Shown in pieces: positions 1-6,260 of a stretch of 6,423 bases of DNA. Source of the stretch: an uncultured Porphyromonadaceae bacterium (GTDB taxonomy: Bacteria; Bacteroidota; Bacteroidia; Bacteroidales; Muribaculaceae); the NCBI GenBank assembly GCA_947176545.1, contig CAMWRB010000072.1, forward strand, positions 1 to 6,423, given 5' to 3'. A program made the translations under genes and the position numbers. Numbering within the stretch: the stretch's first letter is position 1; each line of letters starts with the position of its first letter. Below the pieces are notes generated by a model. The model searched no databases, was not told the DNA's origin, and saw only the letters and a list, made by a program, of their open reading frames with translations.

Positions 1-1068
1 CGCCCCATACCGCAGGCACGTATCGGCTTCTATGACTTCGTCGATATACCCCTCACCCGGGGATGGGTACAGATTATCGGTGATATAGCCTACGGCAAGT
101 TTACCGACTCGAAATGGAACCGTGACCATTACAACTACTATAATAACTTTCTGGCCACCGGCGTATGGTATCACTACAAGCGCCTCTATCTCCGCTCCAA
201 CCCCGACGCGCGTTTCAGCGCAACCGTCGGAATGCAGCATGCAGCTCAGTTCGGCGGACTCTATCAGGAATACCGCAAGGGTGTGATGGTCAAGGAGGTA
301 CGCGAGAAGGTCAATTTCAGGTCATTCATCGACGCATTCTTCCAGACACAATTTAATGACAGCGAGCAGATTAACGACGCGCTCAACTTCAAGGGCAATC
401 ACCTCGGCTCATGGGATGTCAATTTCCGTTACCGCCTCTTCAACAACGACGAAATATCCTTCTATGTCATGAAACCGTGGGAGGACGGCACCGGTATCGG
501 ATGGCAGAACGGATTTGACGGTGTCTGGGGACTGGCATTCAAGTCGGCCAATCAGACGTGGATTAAGGGAGCGGTCATAGAATACCTCGATTTTACCAAT
601 CAGGCGGGACCGTTCATGCGCGAACCCTCGGAAAACATCCCCTACAATCCCATCGGCAACGATAATTATTATAACAACTTGCTATACAACAGCTGGATGA
701 ACTACGGACTCTCCATAGGTTCGCCCGTCATCAAGTCCACCATCTATAATCGCGACGGCTACCTGAAGGTCATCGACAATTGCATACGCGGTTTTCATAT
801 CGGTGTCGAGGGGAGCATCTCGCGTATCGACTGGCGCATGCTGCTGAGTTGGAAACAGTCTAAAGGAACAAATCTCGACCCGCGCCCGCATCCCGCGCAG
901 TCTACATCCATGATGGTGCGCGGCTCATATTCATGGCCCGGCATTGACGGCCTGAAACTGAATGCCGAGTTAGGCTTCGACGCAGGCGACCTTTATCCCT
1001 CATGCTTCGGAGCGCTTCTCTCCGTCAGCTACACAGGCAAATTACTCAACAATACCCGTAAGAAATGA
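1..1068 (+). CDS. Capsule assembly Wzi family outer-membrane protein (5' end missing)
   Basis: The reading frame is open from the first base to the TGA at 1066-1068, giving 355 residues. The start lies outside the window. The sequence looks like an outer-membrane beta-barrel: alternating aromatic and polar strands, many Tyr/Trp/Asn residues and short charged turns. Around visible residues 215-226 is the segment YNPIGNDNYYNN, followed by YNSWMNYGLSIGSPV, which resembles the conserved core of Bacteroidetes Wzi-type proteins (Caps_assemb_Wzi). Family members usually have about 450-500 residues, so roughly 100-140 residues including the signal peptide are probably missing. E. coli Wzi is an outer-membrane lectin that anchors group 1 capsule at the cell surface. 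Whether Bacteroidales relatives act on capsule, O-antigen or another glycan is not established by this sequence. The last residues (LLSVSYTGKLLNN) fit a final beta-strand. The gene overlaps the following lipoprotein gene by four bases, so the two are probably co-translated. No capsule glycosyltransferase genes are visible nearby. Confidence 0.8.
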   Translation, partial: RPIPQARIGFYDFVDIPLTRGWVQIIGDIAYGKFTDSKWNRDHYNYYNNFLATGVWYHYKRLYLRSNPDARFSATVGMQHAAQFGGLYQEYRKGVMVKEVREKVNFRSFIDAFFQTQFNDSEQINDALNFKGNHLGSWDVNFRYRLFNNDEISFYVMKPWEDGTGIGWQNGFDGVWGLAFKSANQTWIKGAVIEYLDFTNQAGPFMREPSENIPYNPIGNDNYYNNLLYNSWMNYGLSIGSPVIKSTIYNRDGYLKVIDNCIRGFHIGVEGSISRIDWRMLLSWKQSKGTNLDPRPHPAQSTSMMVRGSYSWPGIDGLKLNAELGFDAGDLYPSCFGALLSVSYTGKLLNNTRKK

Positions 1069-1484
1069 AACGAATCCTCCCCTATATCCTCTCCCTGACA
1101 ATAGCAGTCCTCACACTCGCCTGCACACACACCGGCGGACCCGACGGCAAACTGTACGGACGCTGGCACCTGATACGCATCGAGGCCGAGGGCACTGATG
1201 CCTCGACCCCGACACGTAATATGTATTGGGCATTCCAGTCCAATATGATAATGATGCAGCAGGAGCGTGGTGACCACGAATTTAACACGAGCTACGGCAT
1301 ATTCCGCCTTGACGACGACACGCTCTTCCTCAACTTTCCGGAAGCGAAGATGCCTCCCTTGGCCGAAAGCAAGTTGAAGCGTGAGAGCATCCTGCAGGTG
1401 CTCCGCATGACCCACAGCGAGATGACATTGCTGTATAACCCTACACCGGAGGTCACAATCACATATTATTTCCGAAAATGGTAA
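1065..1484 (+). CDS. Small lipocalin-like lipoprotein
   Basis: This is a 139-residue protein with a lipoprotein-type signal peptide: MKR, a hydrophobic stretch at about residues 4-18, and a lipobox-like LTLAC with the lipidated cysteine at position 20. Thr at -3 is less usual than Leu, but Bacteroidetes lipoboxes are relaxed. After a short Gly/Pro/Asp linker the mature part opens with GKLYGRWHLIRIEAEG. This resembles the first strand (G-x-W-x-L) of the lipocalin-like domains common in Bacteroidetes lipoproteins. The rest alternates in a way expected of an all-beta fold, ending YYFRKW. The ATG overlaps the stop codon of the Wzi-like gene (ATGA at 1065-1068) and has no clear ribosome-binding site, which suggests translational coupling. 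A function beside the Wzi-like protein in the outer membrane is inference from this overlap. The ligand, if any, is unknown. The family call is by visual resemblance only. The existence of the gene is well supported by the overlap and the signal peptide. Confidence 0.75.
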   Translation: MKRILPYILSLTIAVLTLACTHTGGPDGKLYGRWHLIRIEAEGTDASTPTRNMYWAFQSNMIMMQQERGDHEFNTSYGIFRLDDDTLFLNFPEAKMPPLAESKLKRESILQVLRMTHSEMTLLYNPTPEVTITYYFRKW

Positions 1485-1506
1485 CGGGCGCAATTAATTG
1501 CGCCCG
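1485..1506. terminator. 22-bp perfect palindrome between convergent genes, probable bidirectional terminator
   Basis: The sequence CGGGCGCAATTAATTGCGCCCG is a perfect palindrome that begins at the base after the lipoprotein stop codon. As RNA it would fold into a 9-bp GC-rich stem with a TTAA loop on either strand. It lies between the convergent lipoprotein and pdxA genes, the usual place for a shared terminator. Neither side has a proper T-tract (CTCCGATTCC on the plus side, TTACCATTTTCGG on the minus side). It could instead be an mRNA 3'-end stabilising hairpin that works with Rho, or a protein-binding site. Confidence 0.55.
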
Positions 1507-1525
1507 CTCCGATTCCATGCCGTTA

Positions 1526-1545
1526 GGTGCAATTTATTGCGCACC
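1526..1545. repeat. Imperfect second copy of the palindrome, over the pdxA stop codon
   Basis: GGTGCAATTTATTGCGCACC forms a GGTGC/GCACC stem with a 10-base loop, or a longer stem with a two-base bulge. Its core GCAATTTATTGCGC differs from the GCAATTAATTGCGC core of the palindrome at 1485-1506 by one base. It contains the pdxA stop codon (1534-1536), so ribosomes finishing pdxA would cover it. The likeness suggests a local duplication of a hairpin element or two staggered 3'-end structures. Confidence 0.5.
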
Positions 1546-2607
1546 GGCGGAGTCCGATTTGGATTCCTTATACTTCTTCAGGGGATTGAGCGACATCTCC
1601 TCATAGCGGCGGCGGGCACGGTAGATGTCGATGGCACGGTAGATAGCCTCGCGCATCGATGTTCCGTCAGCCTCGTTGCGACCAGCTATGTCAAAGGCTG
1701 TGCCATGGTCAGGAGATGTACGCACCACCGACAGATTGGCCGTATAGTTCACACCGCTCTGACGGGCAAGAGCCTTGAACGGTGCCAGTCCCTGGTCATG
1801 ATACATAGCCAGGATGCCGTCAAACGCGCGCCGGTTGTCACTGCCGAAGAATCCGTCGGCAGCATACGGACCGAACGCCAGAATCCCCTCCTCACGCGCC
1901 TCCTCGATGGCCGGACTGATTTCATCAATCTCTTCACGGCCGAGCAGTCCGTGGTCGCCGTTATGCGGATTGAGCGAGAGCACGGCTATACGCGGCCGCT
2001 CGATTTCAAAACTCTCGACGAGTGTCTTGTTGAGCACACGGATACTGTCGAGCACCCATTCACGCGTGATATGTTGCGCGATGCCCGAGATAGGGAGATG
2101 TGTGGTCTGCAACATCACACGCAACTCGTCGTTGAACAGCAGCATCCGGGCATGATGCTCCTCATCGCCGAAACGCTCCTCCAGAAATTCGGTATGTCCT
2201 ACGAAATTGAAGCCGTCCACCTGAGCCGCACCCTTGTCAATCGGTGCAGTCACGAGCACATCAGTCTCCTCGTCATCCAGACTGTTGCATGCTGCCACAA
2301 GCGACTCGACGGCGGCCGTCCCGCTGACGGGAGTTCCCTCTCCATATACCGGAGTAACGGGTGAATTGCCGACATTCACTATATTTATGCGACCCTCCAA
2401 CGCATCCGAGGGTGTATCGATATAGTTCAACGGGAGTTTTTCTTCACCAATCATTGCCAGAGCGTGTCTGAATGCATGATGATTGGCAAATACTACAGGT
2501 GTGAAAAGTTCGGTGATATGTTCGTCATTGATAGCCTTAAGCACCACCTCAAGTCCTATGCCGTTGGTATCGCCCTGAGTGATTGCTACTTTTATTTTAT
2601 CCATCAT
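1534..2607 (-). CDS. pdxA: 4-hydroxythreonine-4-phosphate dehydrogenase
   Basis: This 357-residue protein carries the full set of PdxA motifs. The enzyme oxidises 4-phosphohydroxy-L-threonine with NAD. The product decarboxylates to 3-amino-2-oxopropyl phosphate, which PdxJ condenses with deoxyxylulose 5-phosphate to make pyridoxine 5'-phosphate, so it implies the DXP-dependent vitamin B6 route. It is cytosolic. The N-terminus has ITQGDTNGIGLEV. GHTEF places the substrate contacts at His138-Thr139. The three metal ligands of the family are present: His170 (TTHLP), His215 (LNPHNGD) and His270 (MYHDQGL). Lys278 and Arg296 match the other phosphate-binding residues. A charged tail from about residue 335 extends past the E. 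coli enzyme (about 329 residues). Two ATG codons stand in tandem at 2607 and 2604. AGGA (complement 2613-2616) is 5 bases from the first and 8 from the second, so the second may be the true start. The gene lies 47 bp after rlmN with no promoter motif seen between them, so it is probably the second gene of that operon. Confidence 0.95.
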   Translation of the reverse strand: MMDKIKVAITQGDTNGIGLEVVLKAINDEHITELFTPVVFANHHAFRHALAMIGEEKLPLNYIDTPSDALEGRINIVNVGNSPVTPVYGEGTPVSGTAAVESLVAACNSLDDEETDVLVTAPIDKGAAQVDGFNFVGHTEFLEERFGDEEHHARMLLFNDELRVMLQTTHLPISGIAQHITREWVLDSIRVLNKTLVESFEIERPRIAVLSLNPHNGDHGLLGREEIDEISPAIEEAREEGILAFGPYAADGFFGSDNRRAFDGILAMYHDQGLAPFKALARQSGVNYTANLSVVRTSPDHGTAFDIAGRNEADGTSMREAIYRAIDIYRARRRYEEMSLNPLKKYKESKSDSAGAQ

Positions 2608-2612
2608 TTTAT

Positions 2613-2616
2613 TCCT
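2613..2616 (-). promoter_or_regulatory. Ribosome-binding site of pdxA
   Basis: AGGA on the minus strand (context TAAAAGGAATAAA) is the only Shine-Dalgarno-like site in front of a start in this window. Its spacing is 5 bases to the ATG at 2607 and 8 bases to the ATG at 2604, which favours the second codon. A ribosome-binding site here fits independent initiation inside an rlmN-pdxA transcript. Confidence 0.5.
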
Positions 2617-2653
2617 TTTAGTAGATTATTTACGCGGGGAGTTCCGGTGCTTA

Positions 2654-3706
2654 TTATTCTTTTCTGCCGGGAGTCTTGTTGGCCAGCATACCGCACGCGG
2701 CCATTATATCCTCGCCCCTCGACGTGCGTATGGTAGCTGTTATGCCATGCTGATTGAGGACATTGCGGAACATAATCATTCTCTCCTCGCTGCAGGGCTT
2801 GAGGTCGACACCCTCGATGGCGTGATAGCGTATCAGATTGACCCGGCACTCCTGATTGCCAATCAGTTTAATAAGCTGATTGGCATGAGCAATATCGTCA
2901 TTGACTCCACGCCACATTATATATTCGAGCGACAGTCGGCGTTGATGACTGAAGTCAAACCCGGCCAATGTCTGCATGACGCTCTGCAGTGGAAACGCTT
3001 TCTGAGCCGGCATCATGGCACCACGTTCGCGCGCGTCGGCCGTATGGACCGACACGGCCACATGGACCTGAGTCTGCTCCAGAAGTTCCTTCAGTTCCGG
3101 GAGCTTGCCCACCGTAGAGACAGTAATCCTTTTCGGACTCCACCCCAAGCCCCACGGGGAGGTCAGGATGTCTATGACACGCTTGACGGCCTTGAAGTTG
3201 TCCAGCGGTTCACCCATACCCATAAATACCACGTTGGTCAGGGGCATCAGACCGTTGTCACCCTTCAGGCCGGCGGCATCGACAGTCAATATCTGGTTGA
3301 TGATTTCAGCGGCGGTCAGATTACCTTTCCAGCCCAATTTGCCGGTCGCGCAGAAATAGCAATTCATCTTGCAGCCCGCCTGCGACGACACACAGAGTGT
3401 CGCTCTCTCCTTGTCGGGGATATATACCGACTCGACTTTACGCCCCTTGTCCACGGCAAAGAGATATTTGACCGTCCCGTCCTGCGAGCGCACGCTGTCA
3501 GAGGGAGCATAGCGTCCCACGGTATATTTCTCCTCAAGCAGCGCCCTGTTCTTCTTGGATATATTGACCATATCCTCAAAGCCCGCTGCACGCTTGCCAT
3601 AAATCCATTCGGCCAACTGTTTGCCCGTAAAACGGGGCATACCCTCGCTGACAGCCAAATCCTGCAGTTCGGCAAGGGTCATTCCTATCAAAGGCGTCTT
3701 ATCCAT
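2654..3706 (-). CDS. rlmN: Dual-specificity 23S rRNA / tRNA adenine-C2 methyltransferase
   Basis: This radical-SAM enzyme methylates C2 of A2503 in 23S rRNA and of A37 in certain tRNAs. Counting from the ATG at 3706 the protein has 350 residues. The 4Fe-4S motif CKMNCYFC supplies Cys112, Cys116 and Cys119. Cys105 lies in TLCVSSQ, and the proposed general base Glu92 lies in VESVYIP. The SAM-binding GMGEP has its Gly-Glu pair at 165-166. Cys338 in DIMAACGML is the cysteine that carries the transferred methyl group. The spacings between these residues match E. coli RlmN (Glu105, Cys118, Cys125/129/132, Cys355). Where E. coli has Asn312, in LIPWN, this protein has His295, in LIRYH. I believe this is normal for Bacteroidetes. 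The frame can be extended to a TTG at 3715, but that codon lies inside the -7 promoter element, so ATG 3706 is preferred. The gene appears to be the first of an rlmN-pdxA operon. An upstream terminator separates it from the ppiD-like gene. Confidence 0.95.
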   Translation of the reverse strand: MDKTPLIGMTLAELQDLAVSEGMPRFTGKQLAEWIYGKRAAGFEDMVNISKKNRALLEEKYTVGRYAPSDSVRSQDGTVKYLFAVDKGRKVESVYIPDKERATLCVSSQAGCKMNCYFCATGKLGWKGNLTAAEIINQILTVDAAGLKGDNGLMPLTNVVFMGMGEPLDNFKAVKRVIDILTSPWGLGWSPKRITVSTVGKLPELKELLEQTQVHVAVSVHTADARERGAMMPAQKAFPLQSVMQTLAGFDFSHQRRLSLEYIMWRGVNDDIAHANQLIKLIGNQECRVNLIRYHAIEGVDLKPCSEERMIMFRNVLNQHGITATIRTSRGEDIMAACGMLANKTPGRKE

Positions 3707-3712
3707 ATATTG

Positions 3713-3744
3713 CAAAGATAGCTATTTTAGGCGTAACTATCAAA
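3713..3744 (-). promoter_or_regulatory. Bacteroidetes-type promoter of rlmN-pdxA
   Basis: On the minus strand TTTG (complement 3741-3744) is followed after exactly 20 bp by TATCTTTG (complement 3713-3720). This matches the Bacteroides sigma-ABfr consensus TTTG at -33 and TAnnTTTG at -7, with 26 bp between the element centres. With the second element centred at -7, transcription should start near 3709. That is only about 3-4 bases before the rlmN ATG at 3706, so the message would be leaderless or nearly so. The -33 TTTG is formed by the end of the T-tract of the upstream terminator. Confidence 0.75.
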
Positions 3745-3781
3745 AAAGAGGATGTCGATTGCATCAACAATCGACATCCTC
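3742..3781 (-). terminator. Intrinsic terminator of the ppiD-like gene
   Basis: On the minus strand a perfect 14-bp stem (complement 3768-3781 paired with 3748-3761, GAGGATGTCGATTG type) with a six-base TTGATG loop is followed directly by TTTTTT (complement 3742-3747). It lies 60 bp beyond the ppiD-like stop codon and in front of rlmN. This is a textbook Rho-independent terminator and separates the two transcription units. Confidence 0.92.
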
Positions 3782-3841
3782 CATATCCTGAGCATGAACC
3801 CGCCACTACTCTGATTTACGTGTCGGGGTCACGGGCGGTTA

Positions 3842-5974
3842 TCAGTCACCGGCCTCAAACTTATAGACATTGTTCTTAATCTTCTTCGCACCGCGGAGCA
3901 TTGCGTCAAGCTGCGGGTTAATCATCTGACGGTACTGCTGCTCGTATGTAGCGGCATCGTAAGCCAGCTTCTCATTCTGACGGCCGTTGATGACGTAGGC
4001 ATATACACCGTCGTCAGCCTTGACGAGCACCACTTTCTTGTCGGCCTTGCCACCGGCTATCATACCGATGACCTTCGGAGCATTGACGCCGCTGCGCGGA
4101 CCGAAACGGAACTGCTCTATGTGACGGGGCTCAACACCCATTGCCGCAGCAACAGAGGCGATTGAACCGGCCTTGGGCTGATACTGCTTGAGCATCTCGT
4201 CACCGGCTTTTGAGTTGCGGATTTTCTCAGTCAGATAATCCTTGACCTCGGTGTTGGTGACAGGTACGAACTCATCGTAAGCGCTGTTTACAGCTGCTGC
4301 ATAGAGCATCGGCTGCTGCATATCGTTGCTCTGATATACGTGGCTCACCTGACCGGGCTTGCCGTCAATCATCACCCAGCGCACCACCTGACGTGAGTCG
4401 GGATAATACATTGTGTAACCCGGCATACGGGGTACAGCATCGCTGCTCTGAGTGAGCTGGAAGTTCTGGAGGTTGTAACCTGCGGCACCGGCGTTCTTGC
4501 TGAAGTCGGCTGCGGTCTTGTTGTCAGCGAGGAACTTCTCAAGCTTCTCGCGGGCCTCCTCGATAGTCTTGGCTGAGGGCTGAAGAGCATACTCCACAAC
4601 CTCGTAGTCATAGACCTCGACGGGAGCACCTGTCTTGGCCAGCTGAGCCAGAAGAGCACCGTCGCCGGTAGACATCAGCTTGATGAAGCGGCCGGAAGCG
4701 GCTCTGAGTGAATCGAGCTGAGCCTGGGGAAGTTCGTTGGTACGGCCTTTGTCGTTATAGAGAGTGAGCCACTGCTCTGACTGCACCATCACGCTGTCGG
4801 CGGAATATTTCTTAACAAGTGAGTCCATCGGAAGACCGCTGTTGAGCGAAGCCATAACCTTGGCGGGAAGGGCGTTGCCGACCACGGTCACGAGGTTGAG
4901 CTGGATGCTGTCGAGGTCGGTATAGCGTCTGCCCATCTTGACTACGGTGAATCCGCGGAGATTGTTGCTGACCACGCTCACGCTGTCGTAGGGTGCGGAG
5001 GTGACAAACTCCTTGACCGCTCCGCCGGGGAGGTTGGCAGCCTTGAGCGTACGACGCTCTACGTTGATACCCTCCTTACGCAGTTCCTTGGTCAGACCGG
5101 CGGTGTCGCGCAGAGCCTCGGCAGTCTGAACAGCGAGCTTGTTGGCGGCAGCCATGTCAGCATCAGAGGGAGATACATTGACAGCGACAAAAGAGATTTC
5201 CTTGGTAGGTTCCTCTACGCGGAACATATACTTATCCTCCTCGTACGCCTTATTGATTTCAGCGTCGGTGACGGGATATTTCTTCTCATCCACTTTGCCG
5301 TAGGGGCGATATGCCACGCTAACATTCGACATTGCGATATAGTCATTGTAGAGAGCCTTCTTGTCGAGGTCGTTGGCCTGAATGGTTCCGGCGAGCAGCT
5401 GCACATAGTTCTGCTGTACAATCTGCTGTGCGGCCTGCTTCTCGACCTGAAGCCACATAGCCTGAAGGGGCTCTACCTGCGACTGTGACAGACCGCTGTT
5501 CTTCGGGTTGAAGATGACCTCGTGAGCCTGTTCGACAGAGGTGATATTCACACCGAGTCCCTGAAGCTGACGCACGATTGTGATGACTTCGGGAGAGGGG
5601 TTGCTATTGAAAAGGAACTGACGCAGCTGTTCGGGTGAAGCCTGCAGACCGAGGCTCTTGACCCCATCCTGCAGCAACATCTCTGAGATAAGCTGATTGA
5701 CAGCCATCTGCGGTAGACGTTGCACGTCAAAGCTTGCATACTGCTGAGGGTTCTGTTTGCGTGCCTCTTCGAGTTGCTGAGACAGCTCCTCGCGCTTGCG
5801 CTGATAGTCGAGGTAGTCTATTTTCTGACTGCCGATTTTGGCCACCGTAGACTGGTTGCCAAAGAGATTGCGGCCGTTAGTGATTGCATCGCCCAGGATG
5901 AATGCAAGGAGCGCTGCGAAAATCACTACCAGAAGAAGTCCTGATTTACTTCTGATTTTCTCTAATGTTGCCAT
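3842..5974 (-). CDS. PpiD/SurA_N-like membrane-anchored periplasmic folding protein
   Basis: This 710-residue protein begins MATLEKIRSKSG and has one hydrophobic segment at about residues 12-29, with the rest predicted to lie in the periplasm. The helical region at about 40-210, rich in Gln and Lys, looks like the SurA N-terminal chaperone domain. This architecture and length match the proteins annotated as PpiD-type peptidylprolyl isomerases in Bacteroidales. PpiD in E. coli is an inner-membrane chaperone near the Sec translocon. A parvulin-like domain could lie at about 345-465 (DLDSIQLNLVTV, then AKVMASLNSGLPMDSLVKKYSADS). However, the usual RHIL-type motif with its histidine is not visible there, so isomerase activity is doubtful. 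A C-terminal helical region (about 470-700) contains repeated Ala/Lys/Glu segments. The ATG at 5974 has no Shine-Dalgarno site, only an AT-rich leader. The gene has its own promoter upstream and a strong terminator downstream, so it is probably monocistronic. The family call is firm, but the biochemical role is inferred. Confidence 0.85.
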   Translation of the reverse strand: MATLEKIRSKSGLLLVVIFAALLAFILGDAITNGRNLFGNQSTVAKIGSQKIDYLDYQRKREELSQQLEEARKQNPQQYASFDVQRLPQMAVNQLISEMLLQDGVKSLGLQASPEQLRQFLFNSNPSPEVITIVRQLQGLGVNITSVEQAHEVIFNPKNSGLSQSQVEPLQAMWLQVEKQAAQQIVQQNYVQLLAGTIQANDLDKKALYNDYIAMSNVSVAYRPYGKVDEKKYPVTDAEINKAYEEDKYMFRVEEPTKEISFVAVNVSPSDADMAAANKLAVQTAEALRDTAGLTKELRKEGINVERRTLKAANLPGGAVKEFVTSAPYDSVSVVSNNLRGFTVVKMGRRYTDLDSIQLNLVTVVGNALPAKVMASLNSGLPMDSLVKKYSADSVMVQSEQWLTLYNDKGRTNELPQAQLDSLRAASGRFIKLMSTGDGALLAQLAKTGAPVEVYDYEVVEYALQPSAKTIEEAREKLEKFLADNKTAADFSKNAGAAGYNLQNFQLTQSSDAVPRMPGYTMYYPDSRQVVRWVMIDGKPGQVSHVYQSNDMQQPMLYAAAVNSAYDEFVPVTNTEVKDYLTEKIRNSKAGDEMLKQYQPKAGSIASVAAAMGVEPRHIEQFRFGPRSGVNAPKVIGMIAGGKADKKVVLVKADDGVYAYVINGRQNEKLAYDAATYEQQYRQMINPQLDAMLRGAKKIKNNVYKFEAGD

Positions 5975-6087
5975 TTGTAATGTATAGCGTTTGCTTGTTA
6001 TTAATATTCACGTTCAGACAGATAGCCACGCTACAAAGCGCCTGCGGTGGATATGCTGACGCGGTGTATGCGCACACTATGAGCACG
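5975..6087 (-). other. Leader region of the ppiD-like mRNA
   Basis: The predicted transcription start is near 6084, which gives a leader of about 110 nt. The last 45 bases before the ATG are AT-rich and lack a Shine-Dalgarno site. The only structure I see is a small hairpin, CGCT-TTGT-AGCG on the minus strand (complement 6029-6040), which is too small to call regulatory. No riboswitch motif was recognised. Confidence 0.4.
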
Positions 6088-6119
6088 CAAAGATAAAAAA
6101 AATCCCTCTATTATGCAAA
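6088..6119 (-). promoter_or_regulatory. Bacteroidetes-type promoter of the ppiD-like gene
   Basis: On the minus strand TTTG (complement 6116-6119), exactly 20 bp, then TATCTTTG (complement 6088-6095) match the Bacteroides -33/-7 consensus. Both the octamer and the spacing are identical to those of the rlmN promoter. An AT-rich block, with eight A's in a row on the plus strand (6095-6102), lies just upstream of the -7 box. Transcription should start near 6084. Confidence 0.75.
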
Positions 6120-6186
6120 AGTTAGCACGATATTTATTTAAAAGCGCCCGAAAAGAGGCCTGTCAGCGCAAACCAAGCACCGGGAT

Positions 6187-6260
6187 GTCGCGGAGCGGTT
6201 GGCCCGATTAAACGATTGTCGCGGGTCGTCGCGGGTCGTCGCGGGTTGTCGCGGAGCGAC
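6187..6260. repeat. Short GC-rich 10-bp tandem repeat cluster
   Basis: Four adjacent 10-bp units lie at 6218-6257: GTCGCGGGTC twice, GTCGCGGGTT and GTCGCGGAGC. A further GTCGCGGAGC stands alone at 6187-6196, so the 12-mer TGTCGCGGAGCG occurs at both 6186-6197 and 6247-6258. The last unit completes a hairpin, TGTCGC-GGA-GCGACA (6247-6261). The cluster lies about 100-170 bp upstream of the ppiD promoter in non-coding DNA. It resembles a repetitive extragenic element or a slipped-strand expansion. I do not recognise a named family. Confidence 0.7.

Noticed and set aside
1498..2364. A 288-codon open frame on the plus strand antisense to pdxA
   Set aside because: It is opposite a complete pdxA with intact metal ligands. 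No domain or start signal supports it, and it would run through the convergent hairpins.
3707..3715. TTG at 3715 as the rlmN start
   Set aside because: The codon lies within the -7 promoter octamer, upstream of the expected transcription start. The ATG at 3706 is in frame, and MDKTPLIGMTL fits the usual N-terminus.
2579..3721. A 380-codon open frame on the plus strand antisense to rlmN
   Set aside because: It lies almost entirely opposite rlmN, which has all its catalytic motifs. The translated product has no recognisable domain and its length reflects the codon composition of rlmN.
6134..6165. GCGC...GCGC followed by TTTT on the minus strand as a terminator of a gene beyond the right edge
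   Set aside because: The stem is only 4-5 bp with a large loop, and no upstream gene is visible.
6187..6260. CRISPR-like array
   Set aside because: The units are 10 bp and directly adjacent with no spacers, and no cas genes are present.
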